The notes under the pieces are model-generated. The model saw nothing but the letters and a program-made list of their open reading frames with translations. It was not told where the DNA came from and did not search any database. Positions 22,042-29,626 of a stretch of DNA of 42,502 bases are shown one piece after another (the stretch's first letter is position 1; each line of letters starts with the position of its first letter). This DNA comes from a virus. The translations under genes were made by a program, and so were the position numbers. The DNA lies in IMG/VR virus record IMGVR_UViG_3300023220_000066, positions 1-42,502 of that record. One strand, written 5' to 3'.

Positions 22042-23150
22042 TTCCACGACCAAGCGCGGCGAATCGTTGGGCGTCCTTTAACGGGTGTCCCGGTTCGGTG
22101 CAGCTTGAGTCACATTATCCTGACGAAGAAACCGACTCCGCAATCGAAGGAACGGCGGCGCATGAATTGCTTGAAATGGTTATGACTAGCAATATCGACG
22201 CTTTCGATATGGTTGATAAACCAACGGCAAACGGGTTGTTTTTTACGGAAGAAATGGCGGTTGCTGTTACTGAAACATTTAATCATGTTATGGCTATTGC
22301 ACCTCTTCACGAATGGCATGTCGAAGAATATGTTAATATCGACATGGTTTTATTCGGTCATGGTGGTACGCCTGATTTGTGGCATTATAACCCGAACACA
22401 GAAACGTTGACGATACCCGATTTAAAGTTCGGGTGGGGTATTGTTGAAGCGTTTGAAAATTGGCAATTACTGGATTATGCGGTCGGTATATATTATCATT
22501 TGCTTAAACATAATAACATGATATCTAAAATTGATTTGATAATACATCAACCGCGACCACATCACCCCGACGGAAAATTCCGCATGTGGTCATTAACCGT
22601 CGAACAATTGCAACCGTATTTTGAACAACTTAAATTTGCTGCAAATAGTACCGCCGATTATATAACCACAGGGGCGCATTGTCGTCATTGTACCGCAATG
22701 CAAGGTTGCCCGGCGGGTAGGTTAGCAGTTTTAAGCATAGTTGCATTTGCTTATAAACCTATGATCGAAGAATATACCGACGAAGGGTTGTCGAATGAAA
22801 AAGACATTATTGATATCGGTATGAAGATATTAAAACAACGAAGCGAATCAATTGACGGCCTTATTGAAGAAAGGATTAATGACGGTCATATTGTTCCGGG
22901 TTACGGCTTTGAGCGATCAACAGCACGTCGCAAATGGTTACCGGGTGCGACGGAAAAATTAAAAGCATATTCACTTTTATATGCGAAACCTTTAACCAAA
23001 GAAGCACCGATTACACCAACGCAAGCGAAAAAGCTTGGTATGTCGGAAAGCTTAATAAACGAAATGTCAATTATACCTGAAACGGGTTTGAAATTGATAA
23101 AACGAAACGCAACTGAAACAGCACAAAGGACTTTTGGCGATGTCAAATAA
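22026..23150 (+). CDS. DUF2800-like PD-(D/E)XK nuclease with Fe-S-type cysteines
   Basis: This 374-residue protein matches the DUF2800 group of RecB/Cas4-like nucleases. His46 lies in the early EGTAAHELLE motif, Asp117 in GHGGTPDLWH, and the catalytic Asp132-x-Lys134 in TIPDLKFGWG, followed by Gln147 and Tyr151 (NWQLLDYAVG). Cys21 plus Cys219, Cys222 and Cys228 give the four ligands of the iron-sulfur cluster seen in Cas4/AddB-type enzymes. It is probably a single-strand exonuclease acting in phage recombination together with the ssDNA-binding protein encoded next. The start lies within the end of the previous gene. Confidence 0.87.
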   Translation: MARSVIPRPSAANRWASFNGCPGSVQLESHYPDEETDSAIEGTAAHELLEMVMTSNIDAFDMVDKPTANGLFFTEEMAVAVTETFNHVMAIAPLHEWHVEEYVNIDMVLFGHGGTPDLWHYNPNTETLTIPDLKFGWGIVEAFENWQLLDYAVGIYYHLLKHNNMISKIDLIIHQPRPHHPDGKFRMWSLTVEQLQPYFEQLKFAANSTADYITTGAHCRHCTAMQGCPAGRLAVLSIVAFAYKPMIEEYTDEGLSNEKDIIDIGMKILKQRSESIDGLIEERINDGHIVPGYGFERSTARRKWLPGATEKLKAYSLLYAKPLTKEAPITPTQAKKLGMSESLINEMSIIPETGLKLIKRNATETAQRTFGDVK

Positions 23151-24063
23151 TACATTATTATGTTCACCACGTGGACGACTTTTAAACTTCTATATCTTTG
23201 ATAAGAAGACAACCGATTATCTAGGCAAACAACAGCCTGACGAATCGAAACACTCATTCGAAGCATGGGTTGCTATTCCTAAAAACGATCCGAAATGGGT
23301 TGAATATTGGGCGCAAGCGCAAAATGCCGCAATGCAAGATTTTGCACAAAATCAGGAATATAATTGGCCGAATTTTTCTTGGAAATTAGCAGACGGTGAC
23401 GGCGTTAATAGTAAAAATAAACCGTACCCGGAACATTGCAAAGGGTGTTGGTTATTGTCTTATACTTCAAACTACGATGTTGAAATATATAACGACCAAA
23501 ATCAACCGCTTACTAAATTGCATAACGCTGTTAAAGCAGGTGATTACGTTGAAATTTACGGATCGTTTAAAGGTAACGGCAACACAGATAAACCCGGCAT
23601 TTTCTTAAACCTAAATAAATTACGCGTTGTGGGTATTGGTGACGCTATTATTTCCGGTCCTTCAGCCGAACAAGCTTTCGGTGCCGCTGCGCCGGGTGGT
23701 GGCAATAATATGCCGAACACTGGTGGTAATAACATGCCACCACAAGGCAATAATATGCCGAACACTGGTGGTAATAACATGCCACCACAAGGCAATAATA
23801 TGCCGAACACTGGTGGTAATAATATGCCGAACACTGGTGGTAATAACATGCCACCACAAGGCAATAATATGCCGAACACTGGTGGTAATAATATGCCACC
23901 ACAAGGCAATAATATGCCGAACACTGGTGGTAATAACATGCCACCACAAGGCAATAATATGCCGAACACTGGTGGTGCGTCATACAGTGGTTATACAGAG
24001 CAAAATAACCCGCAAAATAACCAAGGTGGCAACATGTTACCGGGTGATCATATCCCTCATTAA
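23140..24063 (+). CDS. DUF2815-like ssDNA-binding protein with repetitive tail
   Basis: This 307-residue protein has an OB-fold-like N-terminal part (residues about 1-180) resembling phage ssDNA-binding proteins that accompany DUF2800 nucleases, with aromatic residues suited to base stacking ([23 protein letters not shown]). The tail is a run of alternating NNMPNTGG (seven) and NNMPPQG (five) units, then a final [13 protein letters not shown]. That last stretch recalls the DDIPF tip by which bacterial SSB recruits partners, though less acidic. ATG at 23140 has AAAGGA upstream and overlaps the nuclease gene; an earlier TTG is less likely. Confidence 0.78.
   Translation: MSNNTLLCSPRGRLLNFYIFDKKTTDYLGKQQPDESKHSFEAWVAIPKNDPKWVEYWAQAQNAAMQDFAQNQEYNWPNFSWKLADGDGVNSKNKPYPEHCKGCWLLSYTSNYDVEIYNDQNQPLTKLHNAVKAGDYVEIYGSFKGNGNTDKPGIFLNLNKLRVVGIGDAIISGPSAEQAFGAAAPGGGNNMPNTGGNNMPPQGNNMPNTGGNNMPPQGNNMPNTGGNNMPNTGGNNMPPQGNNMPNTGGNNMPPQGNNMPNTGGNNMPPQGNNMPNTGGASYSGYTEQNNPQNNQGGNMLPGDHIPH
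23704..23976 (+). repeat. Coding tandem repeats in the ssDNA-binding protein tail
   Basis: Twelve in-frame units of 24 or 21 bases, mostly alternating, encode NNMPNTGG and NNMPPQG. Copies are almost identical in DNA sequence, with only an occasional T/C silent change in AATAAY, showing recent expansion. Long open frames on all strands across this region are a by-product. Confidence 0.92.
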
Positions 24064-24077
24064 TAGAAAGTTTTGTC

Positions 24078-24371
24078 ATGACTGAATCAATAGGTTTACC
24101 CGGCGTTGAAACGACGTCGGGTGTCGAAGCGGGGGGTATAGCCGCAGACGCTTTAAAATCATTCGTTGAACGTATCGAACGACTCGAAGAAGAGAAAAAA
24201 GCATTGGCTGACGATATCAAAGATATTTACGCCGAATCCAAAGCGACCGGGTTTGATCCTAAAATTATTCGACACATTATCGGGTTGCGTAAAATGGATG
24301 AAAACGAACGTCAAGAACAAGAAATGCTTCTTGATACTTATACCCACGCGCTCGGCATGATAAGGGGTTAA
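24078..24371 (+). CDS. GapR-like nucleoid protein (DUF2312)
   Basis: This 97-residue protein closely follows the DUF2312/GapR pattern: [20 protein letters not shown] (residues about 25-44), [20 protein letters not shown], and [20 protein letters not shown]. GapR in alphaproteobacteria is a tetrameric clamp that binds overtwisted AT-rich DNA ahead of forks and helps topoisomerases. The N-terminal 20 residues (rich in Gly, Thr, Ser) are extra. It sits in the replication operon between the ssDNA-binding protein and the polymerase, so it probably supports phage fork movement or competes with host GapR. Its presence is the best clue to the host class. Confidence 0.9.
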   Translation: MTESIGLPGVETTSGVEAGGIAADALKSFVERIERLEEEKKALADDIKDIYAESKATGFDPKIIRHIIGLRKMDENERQEQEMLLDTYTHALGMIRG

Positions 24372-24377
24372 TATACC

Positions 24378-24566
24378 ATGACAGAACACGAAATATTAAT
24401 ATCTAAAGGGTGGGATTTTCACGAGTCCCACCCGGAAACGGGCGAACATCACAATGAAGGTTTTTGGAAGCATCCAAAGTCGGAAATGGTGACAGAAATA
24501 CGTTTAAAAGAAGCTATGGTTTCACATGAAATTTGGGAAGGATTCGAAGTTGTCTGGTACGTTTGA
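24378..24566 (+). CDS. Small hypothetical protein before the polymerase
   Basis: A 62-residue protein rich in His, Glu and Trp (WDFHESHPETGEHHNEGFW, IRLKEAMVSHEIWEGFEVV). It starts six bases after the GapR-like gene and overlaps the polymerase gene. No family recognised; a polymerase partner is possible from position only. Confidence 0.6.
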   Translation: MTEHEILISKGWDFHESHPETGEHHNEGFWKHPKSEMVTEIRLKEAMVSHEIWEGFEVVWYV

Positions 24567-26451
24567 CATTTGTTATGACATAGAAACTTATATGGATTTA
24601 TTTTGTATAAGTTTAAAACGTCCCGATACGGGTGAACGGTGGCGTTTCGAAATATCCGACCGACGCAACGACGTGCAACTTATTACACAAGCGTTATATT
24701 ATTTGCAAAGCGTCAACGCTCGAATGTTTGGATATAATAACAACGGTTTCGATTATCCTGTAATACATGCTTTATTAAAAAACACCAATTTAACGGCGTT
24801 AGAATTACATTTAATAGGTAGTAAAATAATCAATACGCCTTGGGACCAACGTTTTGATAATGTGATTTATGATAGTGATATGATCGTCAAGCAAGGCGAT
24901 TTATATAAAATACATCACTTCGATAATGTAGCACGTGCGACGTCATTGAAAGCGTTAGAATTTAATATGAGAATGGACTCGATTCAAGACCTTCCATATG
25001 ATCCGACCAAGCCCTTGACCGACGCACAAAAAGATGAAATTCTTGACTACTGTGACCACGACGTTGACGCGACCGTTGATTTCTATAATGAAACAATAAA
25101 ACAAATCGCATTTCGAGACGAACTATCAGAAAAATATGATAAAGATTTCTTAAACTTCAATGACACGAAAATCGGTAAAGAGTTCTTCATAATGGAACTT
25201 GAAAAAGCGATACCGGGTTCATGTTATTATAAAGATGAATACGGTCGTAAAAAACCGCGTCAAACACGTCGCGATTACATTTATTTAAAAGACGCTGTAT
25301 TCGATAATATACCATTTCAACACCCGGAATTTATACGAATTCATCAATGGTTCAAACAACAAACCATTACGCAAACCAAAGGCGTTTTTGACGGCGTTGA
25401 AGCGACGGTTGACGGTTTCAAGTTCGTATTCGGTACGGGCGGTTTACATGGCAGCATTGACCCGCAAACGGTCGTCGCGTCAGGTGACAAAGTTATAATC
25501 GACCTTGACGTTGCGAGCTATTACCCGAACATTGCAATTGCGAATAAATTATACCCTGAACATTTGAGCGAAACGTTTTGTCATATTTATAAAGACGTAT
25601 ATGAACAACGCAAAACTTACGCTAAAAAGACCGCTGAAAACGACATGTTAAAACTTGCTTTGAATGGCGTTTACGGCGACAGTAATAATATTTATTCACC
25701 GTTTTACGACCCACTTTATACGATGTCGATAACGATTAACGGTCAATTACTTCTGTGTTTATTGTCAGAAATGTTAATGAAAATTGATGGTCTTGAAATG
25801 ATACAAGCGAACACTGACGGCGTAACCGTTAGATTGAATAAAGCGTATGTTCCGTTTCTCGAATCCATAACGAAAGAATGGGAAAAAATCACAGGGTTAG
25901 AACTTGAGGCCGCTTATTATTCGCGAATGTTTATTCGTGACGTAAATAATTATATCGGCGAATTCCGTGGTGGTGATTTGAAAAATAAAGGTTGTTACGT
26001 TCACGCCCACCCACGCGATAGAACGCCGAAGGGGTGGCATCAAGACACAAGCGCGACCGTCGTACCTCTTGCGGCTGAAGCGGCACTTGTACGGGGTGCC
26101 GATATACGCGAATTCATAACAAATCATGACAACATGTATGATTTCATGTGTCGTGCGAAAGTTAACCGTTCAAGTCGTTTAATTTGGGGCGAAGAACAAA
26201 TACAAGGCACGAGTCGCGTATATGCCAAAGCCGACGGGAAATCGCTTAAAAAGATTATGCCAACGACGAAACCGCAACGCCTCAAAAATCCCGAAAAACT
26301 CGAAAAGGAATCGTTTTATCCGGGCTTTAAAGGTTGGAATGTCGGAGTCGCTAATGACATGAAAGACGTCACGCGCGATATGATTAACGTCGAATGGTAC
26401 ATTGAAGAAACGAAAAAAATAGTCGAACCATTAAGAACGACTAGTCGCTAG
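24550..26451 (+). CDS. Family B DNA polymerase with 3'-5' exonuclease
   Basis: This polymerase of about 633 residues has the exonuclease motifs CYDIETY (ExoI), GYNNNGFDYPV (ExoII) and YCDHDVDAT (ExoIII). The polymerase motifs follow: A DLDVASYYPNIA, B KLALNGVYGDSNN and C IQANTDGVTV. Motif C reads NTD instead of the usual DTD, so the first aspartate is replaced, while the second, metal-binding one is kept. The protein is shorter than cellular family B enzymes. A TTG at 24550 preceded by GGAAGGA at an ideal distance is the preferred start; an ATG at 24526 without such a site would add eight residues. It replicates the phage genome with the primase-helicase encoded at 16129. Confidence 0.93.
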   Translation: MSGTFDICYDIETYMDLFCISLKRPDTGERWRFEISDRRNDVQLITQALYYLQSVNARMFGYNNNGFDYPVIHALLKNTNLTALELHLIGSKIINTPWDQRFDNVIYDSDMIVKQGDLYKIHHFDNVARATSLKALEFNMRMDSIQDLPYDPTKPLTDAQKDEILDYCDHDVDATVDFYNETIKQIAFRDELSEKYDKDFLNFNDTKIGKEFFIMELEKAIPGSCYYKDEYGRKKPRQTRRDYIYLKDAVFDNIPFQHPEFIRIHQWFKQQTITQTKGVFDGVEATVDGFKFVFGTGGLHGSIDPQTVVASGDKVIIDLDVASYYPNIAIANKLYPEHLSETFCHIYKDVYEQRKTYAKKTAENDMLKLALNGVYGDSNNIYSPFYDPLYTMSITINGQLLLCLLSEMLMKIDGLEMIQANTDGVTVRLNKAYVPFLESITKEWEKITGLELEAAYYSRMFIRDVNNYIGEFRGGDLKNKGCYVHAHPRDRTPKGWHQDTSATVVPLAAEAALVRGADIREFITNHDNMYDFMCRAKVNRSSRLIWGEEQIQGTSRVYAKADGKSLKKIMPTTKPQRLKNPEKLEKESFYPGFKGWNVGVANDMKDVTRDMINVEWYIEETKKIVEPLRTTSR

Positions 26452-26479
26452 TCTACAAACGACCGTTGAAAGGGGTAGC

Positions 26480-26785
26480 ATGAAAAAAGCACCAACGACT
26501 AATAATTGCGACAATTGCAAAGCACCGATACTTAAGAAGTCCATGACTGCAAAATTTTGCGGTACGAAATGTAGAAAGGCGTTTAACAACCGTCGCATGA
26601 GTCGCGGTGCGATAATATATGACCTTGCTATGATTTACCGCAAAGACCGAAAACCGGGTGCTTTAGGTGATCTATGTCATCAAATAAGTATATTCATTCA
26701 AGCCGACAACGCAGACGGAATCAAATCATACAACGATTATTCACAGGGGATACCTTGGAATATACCAAAAGGGAATAACAAATGA
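26480..26785 (+). CDS. Zinc-finger protein
   Basis: This 101-residue protein has an N-terminal treble-clef-like zinc site: CDNCKAPIL, then FCGTKCRKAFNNRRMS (residues about 10-42). A helical remainder follows (AIIYDLAMIYRKDRKPG). The FCGxxCRxxFNNRR pattern is seen in small phage and bacterial DNA-contact proteins. A GAAAGGGG site precedes the ATG. It lies between polymerase and methyltransferase and may be an accessory DNA-binding protein. Confidence 0.75.
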   Translation: MKKAPTTNNCDNCKAPILKKSMTAKFCGTKCRKAFNNRRMSRGAIIYDLAMIYRKDRKPGALGDLCHQISIFIQADNADGIKSYNDYSQGIPWNIPKGNNK

Positions 26786-27030
26786 AGCTATCATTACACA
26801 AAGTAAACCTCAATTTGAAAGCAAGAATTCATCAATTAAACAATAAAATAAAAAGTAATGATGAATATACAAAACGACTTCAAATCGCACTTCATGATTT
26901 GCGACAGGCAGCGAAAGACCAAGACCGAATCATTCGTGAAATCGACGTTGCTTTAAACGGTGACGACGCAGCGGAACAAGCGTCGTTAGTCGATATATTG
27001 GCGCAATTGAAATCTAACACCAATGGCTAA
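26782..27030 (+). CDS. Coiled-coil protein
   Basis: An 82-residue, nearly all-helical protein with heptad-like spacing (LNLKARIHQLNNKIKSNDEY, LQIALHDLRQAAKDQDRII). It overlaps both neighbours by a few bases. Probably an oligomeric accessory protein; no family recognised. Confidence 0.65.
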   Translation: MKLSLHKVNLNLKARIHQLNNKIKSNDEYTKRLQIALHDLRQAAKDQDRIIREIDVALNGDDAAEQASLVDILAQLKSNTNG

Positions 27031-27574
27031 ACGTTCAAATTTCGACCGTAAGGCGCGCGACTTCTATGAAACATGGGATATCAACGCCGTGAAGCCCGTC
27101 ATAGCGCATTTAAGGCAAGGGTTCACGTATATCGACCCTTGTACGGGTTCGGGTTACATTAAGCAGCATATGACCGCCTTAACGCCTTTCGCATGTGTGG
27201 GCGAATATGAAGCACACCCGTTATATTATCTTTATCGCGGTTTGATACAAGCCGACGCGACGAATTACCAGTACCCGAAACAAGGTGATTTTTTCATTAC
27301 TAACCCACCTTGGGAAAGGCACCTATTACATGCGATAATATGGAACCTAATGAACCAAAAACCCACATGGTTATTATTCGACGCTGATTGGATACATACG
27401 AAACAAATCGGGCGTGATAAAACGGTTAAAGATTTAATGAAGCATTGCATCAAGATCGTCAGCATAGGTCGGGTGAAATGGATTAAGGACTCAAAACATT
27501 CAGGTAAGGATAATTGCGCTTGGTACTTGTTTGACATTAATCACAACGGCGCGACAGAATTTATTGAGCGATAG
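27023..27574 (+). CDS. DNA adenine-type methyltransferase
   Basis: This 183-residue protein has an AdoMet-binding motif I, YIDPCTGSGYI (residues about 36-46), and a catalytic motif IV, ITNPPWERH (92-100), as in N6-adenine and N4-cytosine methylases. It has little room for a separate target-recognition domain, so specificity may be relaxed. No restriction endonuclease partner is present, which suggests protection of phage DNA or regulation. Its end overlaps the convergent lysis-side gene, with no terminator space. Confidence 0.82.
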   Translation: MAKRSNFDRKARDFYETWDINAVKPVIAHLRQGFTYIDPCTGSGYIKQHMTALTPFACVGEYEAHPLYYLYRGLIQADATNYQYPKQGDFFITNPPWERHLLHAIIWNLMNQKPTWLLFDADWIHTKQIGRDKTVKDLMKHCIKIVSIGRVKWIKDSKHSGKDNCAWYLFDINHNGATEFIER

Positions 27575-27821
27575 CGCAACCCGTACCTTGATACTTTAGT
27601 TGTTGCGATATTTGGCAATATTCGAATTTTTCTTTAGGTGTCAAACCTTGCTTTTCACGTTTGGTTTCTAACACTTGCCACCGCTGTAAAAGAATAGACG
27701 TGGTGTTTGCAGTAACTTGAGCAACGATTCCCGATGCATAACTAAAACCGCCATAAAGTGTCCCGGTAGATGCACATAAAATTAAAATTATACTGCAAAT
27801 TTTAGTTATAGAAAAATTCAT
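27561..27821 (-). CDS. Small exported or membrane protein near the lysis genes
   Basis: This 86-residue protein begins with a hydrophobic segment (ICSIILILCASTGTLYGGFSY) that may be a signal anchor. The rest is soluble (LLQRWQVLETKREKQG, FEYCQISQQLKYQGTGC), with two cysteines that could form a disulfide in the periplasm. It overlaps the Rz-like gene by four bases and is the last gene of the late series. The function is unknown; an accessory lysis role is possible. Confidence 0.62.
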   Translation of the reverse strand: MNFSITKICSIILILCASTGTLYGGFSYASGIVAQVTANTTSILLQRWQVLETKREKQGLTPKEKFEYCQISQQLKYQGTGCAIAQ

Positions 27822-28459
27822 TGTTCGGGTTCCTTCGTAATTCGGTCAACAACGCTATTATAATAATCAAGGTTGACGGTTTGTTGTTGTTGGAACCTAT
27901 CAACATCATATAACCAATCAAGCACCGTTAATGCCCCTTGTGTCGTCAAACCGACGATTGCATAGTCACAGTAAGCATTTAACCCTTCGTCGCATTGCTC
28001 GGTCCATTGCTCGGCGGTGTCAGCGGTAACGGTAACAACAATGGATTCGTCGGGCGAATAGGTGGCGGGGGTCGATATATTACAGGCTTTACGGTCACCG
28101 GGATTATCAGCGGCGATCTTGCACATGATGTTATCAAGCCTATATTGAAAATCATTACCAGTATCAAAAGGCTTTTCGCGTATATCTTTTTCATAGGTCG
28201 CCCTCATTGCGTTTATTTCGTTTGATTGATTGTTCTTAAGTGTCACGATTTCAGCGTCACGTGTTGCTTTATAATCGGCTAATTCTTGAGATTTCGAAGC
28301 GGTCTTTGTTTGGTACTCTTTAGCAAGTCTTTCGCTAGTTGCAGCAACTTCAAACTTAACACGTGATTCGACGGCGACAGTGTATTTGTCAAACATGAAA
28401 CCAAGTAAACCTAGTAAAAGACCGATGACAGCGACGCCCACCATTGCTAATTGAGGCAT
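27818..28459 (-). CDS. Inner-membrane spanin, Rz-like
   Basis: This 213-residue protein has an N-terminal signal anchor (AMVGVAVIGLLLGLLGFMF, residues about 5-23) followed by a long helical periplasmic part (SRVKFEVAATSERLAKEYQT, ADYKATRDAEIVTLKNNQSN), as in i-spanins that bridge to an outer-membrane lipoprotein and fuse the membranes in the last step of lysis. It is longer than the usual 150 or so residues, with an additional C-terminal region. The gene for an Rz1-like lipoprotein is entirely contained within it in another frame, strongly supporting the call. Confidence 0.82.
   Translation of the reverse strand: MPQLAMVGVAVIGLLLGLLGFMFDKYTVAVESRVKFEVAATSERLAKEYQTKTASKSQELADYKATRDAEIVTLKNNQSNEINAMRATYEKDIREKPFDTGNDFQYRLDNIMCKIAADNPGDRKACNISTPATYSPDESIVVTVTADTAEQWTEQCDEGLNAYCDYAIVGLTTQGALTVLDWLYDVDRFQQQQTVNLDYYNSVVDRITKEPEQ
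27979..28194 (-). CDS. Outer-membrane spanin lipoprotein, Rz1-like, nested in Rz
   Basis: This 71-residue protein lies wholly within the Rz-like gene in a different frame. It has a lipoprotein signal peptide, MKKIYAKSLLILVMIF then GLITSC, with the lipobox ITSC and lipidation at Cys24. The mature part is very rich in proline (YRPPPPIRPTNP, LPLPLTPPSNG), a hallmark of Rz1. It should be lipid-anchored to the inner leaflet of the outer membrane and bind the Rz-like protein across the periplasm. Nested Rz1 genes are known from lambda and relatives. Confidence 0.9.
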   Translation of the reverse strand: MKKIYAKSLLILVMIFNIGLITSCARSPLIIPVTVKPVIYRPPPPIRPTNPLLLPLPLTPPSNGPSNATKG

Positions 28460-28761
28460 TATGACACCTTATTTAAAATAGAAGACAGTTTATCATTTAT
28501 GATCTTGGCTGTACTATTCCCGGCATAACCACATGAGGCGGCGGTCAATACGTTCATATATTCCGGCTTCATTTCAAGTATCGCCATGAAACAAATTATC
28601 GAACCGAATATTGACGTAAGGCTTCGCGGAATGTCGGATATCCAGAAATCAACCCACCCTTTTAAACTTGTGAATTTCCCGGCTTCAGTAAGTCGTTTTA
28701 AGAAATGCAAAAACAAACCCATTGTAAGTGCGATGCACCATATGATCATTTGATCGGTCAT
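28459..28761 (-). CDS. Holin-like membrane protein
   Basis: This 100-residue protein starts at an ATG with AAAAGGG upstream. It has two or three hydrophobic segments (MIIWCIALTMGLFLHFL, then LTSIFGSIICFMAILEM, then a weaker one near VLTAASCGYAG) and a charged end. Size, topology and position between endolysin and spanin genes fit a holin, which forms the inner-membrane lesions that set lysis timing. An in-frame extension to 28830 would lie inside the endolysin gene and is unlikely. Confidence 0.72.
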   Translation of the reverse strand: MTDQMIIWCIALTMGLFLHFLKRLTEAGKFTSLKGWVDFWISDIPRSLTSIFGSIICFMAILEMKPEYMNVLTAASCGYAGNSTAKIINDKLSSILNKVS

Positions 28762-28762
28762 G

Positions 28763-29179
28763 TTAACCCTTTTCAATCCACCAGTGCGGATAATCGTTAA
28801 ATGTTTGATCGTCGAAATCGCCGTCGTCATCCCAATCGCCGCCCCACTTCAGAACGTAACCGTCGGTCAAACCTTCGTCTTCCATTGTGGACCACTTAGC
28901 AAGAACGACTTCACGTAATTCAAAAAATGCGGCTTTACTACTCCATAGCTCGGGATATGGTACACAATCAACAGCCATTGAAGGAATTGAATTATGATCA
29001 CTATCAGGCCATTGAACTTTTGACGTTCCTGTTTTGAAATAATAATTTTGTTTTACTTTATCGCGGTGACCTTCCGTAACGGAACAATCACGTTCGGCAA
29101 CGACTCGACGCCATAATAGTTGATGAATGTGGTGTGAGGTGTCTAATCTTCGATTTGATGTGTCGCCGAATTGAGCCAT
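28763..29179 (-). CDS. Endolysin, M15-type L,D/D-Ala endopeptidase
   Basis: This 138-residue protein matches the M15 peptidase (VanY/T5 endolysin) pattern: an early LDTSHHIHQLLWRR segment, then WPDSDHNSIPSMAVDCVPY with zinc ligands His62 and Asp71, and a C-terminal GGDWDDDGDFDD then DYPHWWIEKG with the third ligand His132. The length is normal for T5-like endolysins. It cleaves peptide cross-bridges in peptidoglycan. It lacks a signal peptide, so release depends on the holin-like protein encoded next. Confidence 0.88.
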   Translation of the reverse strand: MAQFGDTSNRRLDTSHHIHQLLWRRVVAERDCSVTEGHRDKVKQNYYFKTGTSKVQWPDSDHNSIPSMAVDCVPYPELWSSKAAFFELREVVLAKWSTMEDEGLTDGYVLKWGGDWDDDGDFDDQTFNDYPHWWIEKG

Positions 29180-29190
29180 TTTAATAACCT

Positions 29191-29466
29191 CTATTTATTT
29201 TTGTGAAGCATCTTTTCAATGGTGTCTAGCTTTTTGAATATTCGTTCTTCTAAACGCAGCATTGATTCTTGTTTAACGTAATTTTCCGCAACATGTAATT
29301 TATGGTCTGCGAGTTCTTTTTGAAATATTCTTTGCTCTTCAAACAATAATGTATTTGTTGCTCTATTTTCTTTACGCAACGCCAAAATCATATTGTATAT
29401 ATATGCGATTGGAACACCAACGAGTATCCAAAGAAAGTCCATTAATGATATGCTGATTGTTTCCAT
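29191..29466 (-). CDS. Membrane-anchored coiled-coil protein
   Basis: This 91-residue protein has one N-terminal span (LMDFLWILVGVPIAYIYNM) and then a long charged helix (ENRATNTLLFEEQRIFQKEL, RLEERIFKKLDTIEKMLHK). Such proteins in lysis cassettes are sometimes called holin-like or tail-associated. The role is not settled by the sequence. Confidence 0.65.
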   Translation of the reverse strand: METISISLMDFLWILVGVPIAYIYNMILALRKENRATNTLLFEEQRIFQKELADHKLHVAENYVKQESMLRLEERIFKKLDTIEKMLHKNK

Positions 29467-29467
29467 A

Positions 29468-29626
29468 TTATTTATTTACCATTTTCCGCAAGGTGGTAAT
29501 AACTACCGCTTTTAAATGCTTTATCGCTTCCGTCGCTTTTATCGGGTCGCCTGTCATAACAATTAAGGCTGACAACAGCAACATGACGTTCATGAATTCT
29601 ATCGTGTTGTCTGCTTCGGTACCCAT
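29468..29626 (-). CDS. Small membrane-associated protein overlapping the end of a multi-span gene
   Basis: ATG at 29626 opens a 52-residue frame ending at 29468, with GGGGTG upstream. The product has a hydrophobic core (FMNVMLLLSALIVMTG, residues about 11-26) and a basic amphipathic tail (KATEAIKHLKAVVITTLRK). The overlapping frame of the larger gene at 29472-30023 reads as an odd Arg/His/Ser-rich tail here, which suggests this short frame is the one under selection across 29472-29626. Confidence 0.55.
   Translation of the reverse strand: MGTEADNTIEFMNVMLLLSALIVMTGDPIKATEAIKHLKAVVITTLRKMVNK

Noticed and set aside
23704-23976. Possible CRISPR array
   Set aside because: The units are contiguous coding repeats without unique spacers.
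23556-24220. Long open frames on both strands over the repeat tail of the ssDNA-binding protein
   Set aside because: They are produced by in-frame repetition of 21/24-base units; only the plus-strand frame continues into an OB-like domain.
28763-28830. Extended N-terminus of the holin-like protein
   Set aside because: It lies inside the endolysin gene; the ATG at 28761 has a strong ribosome binding site.
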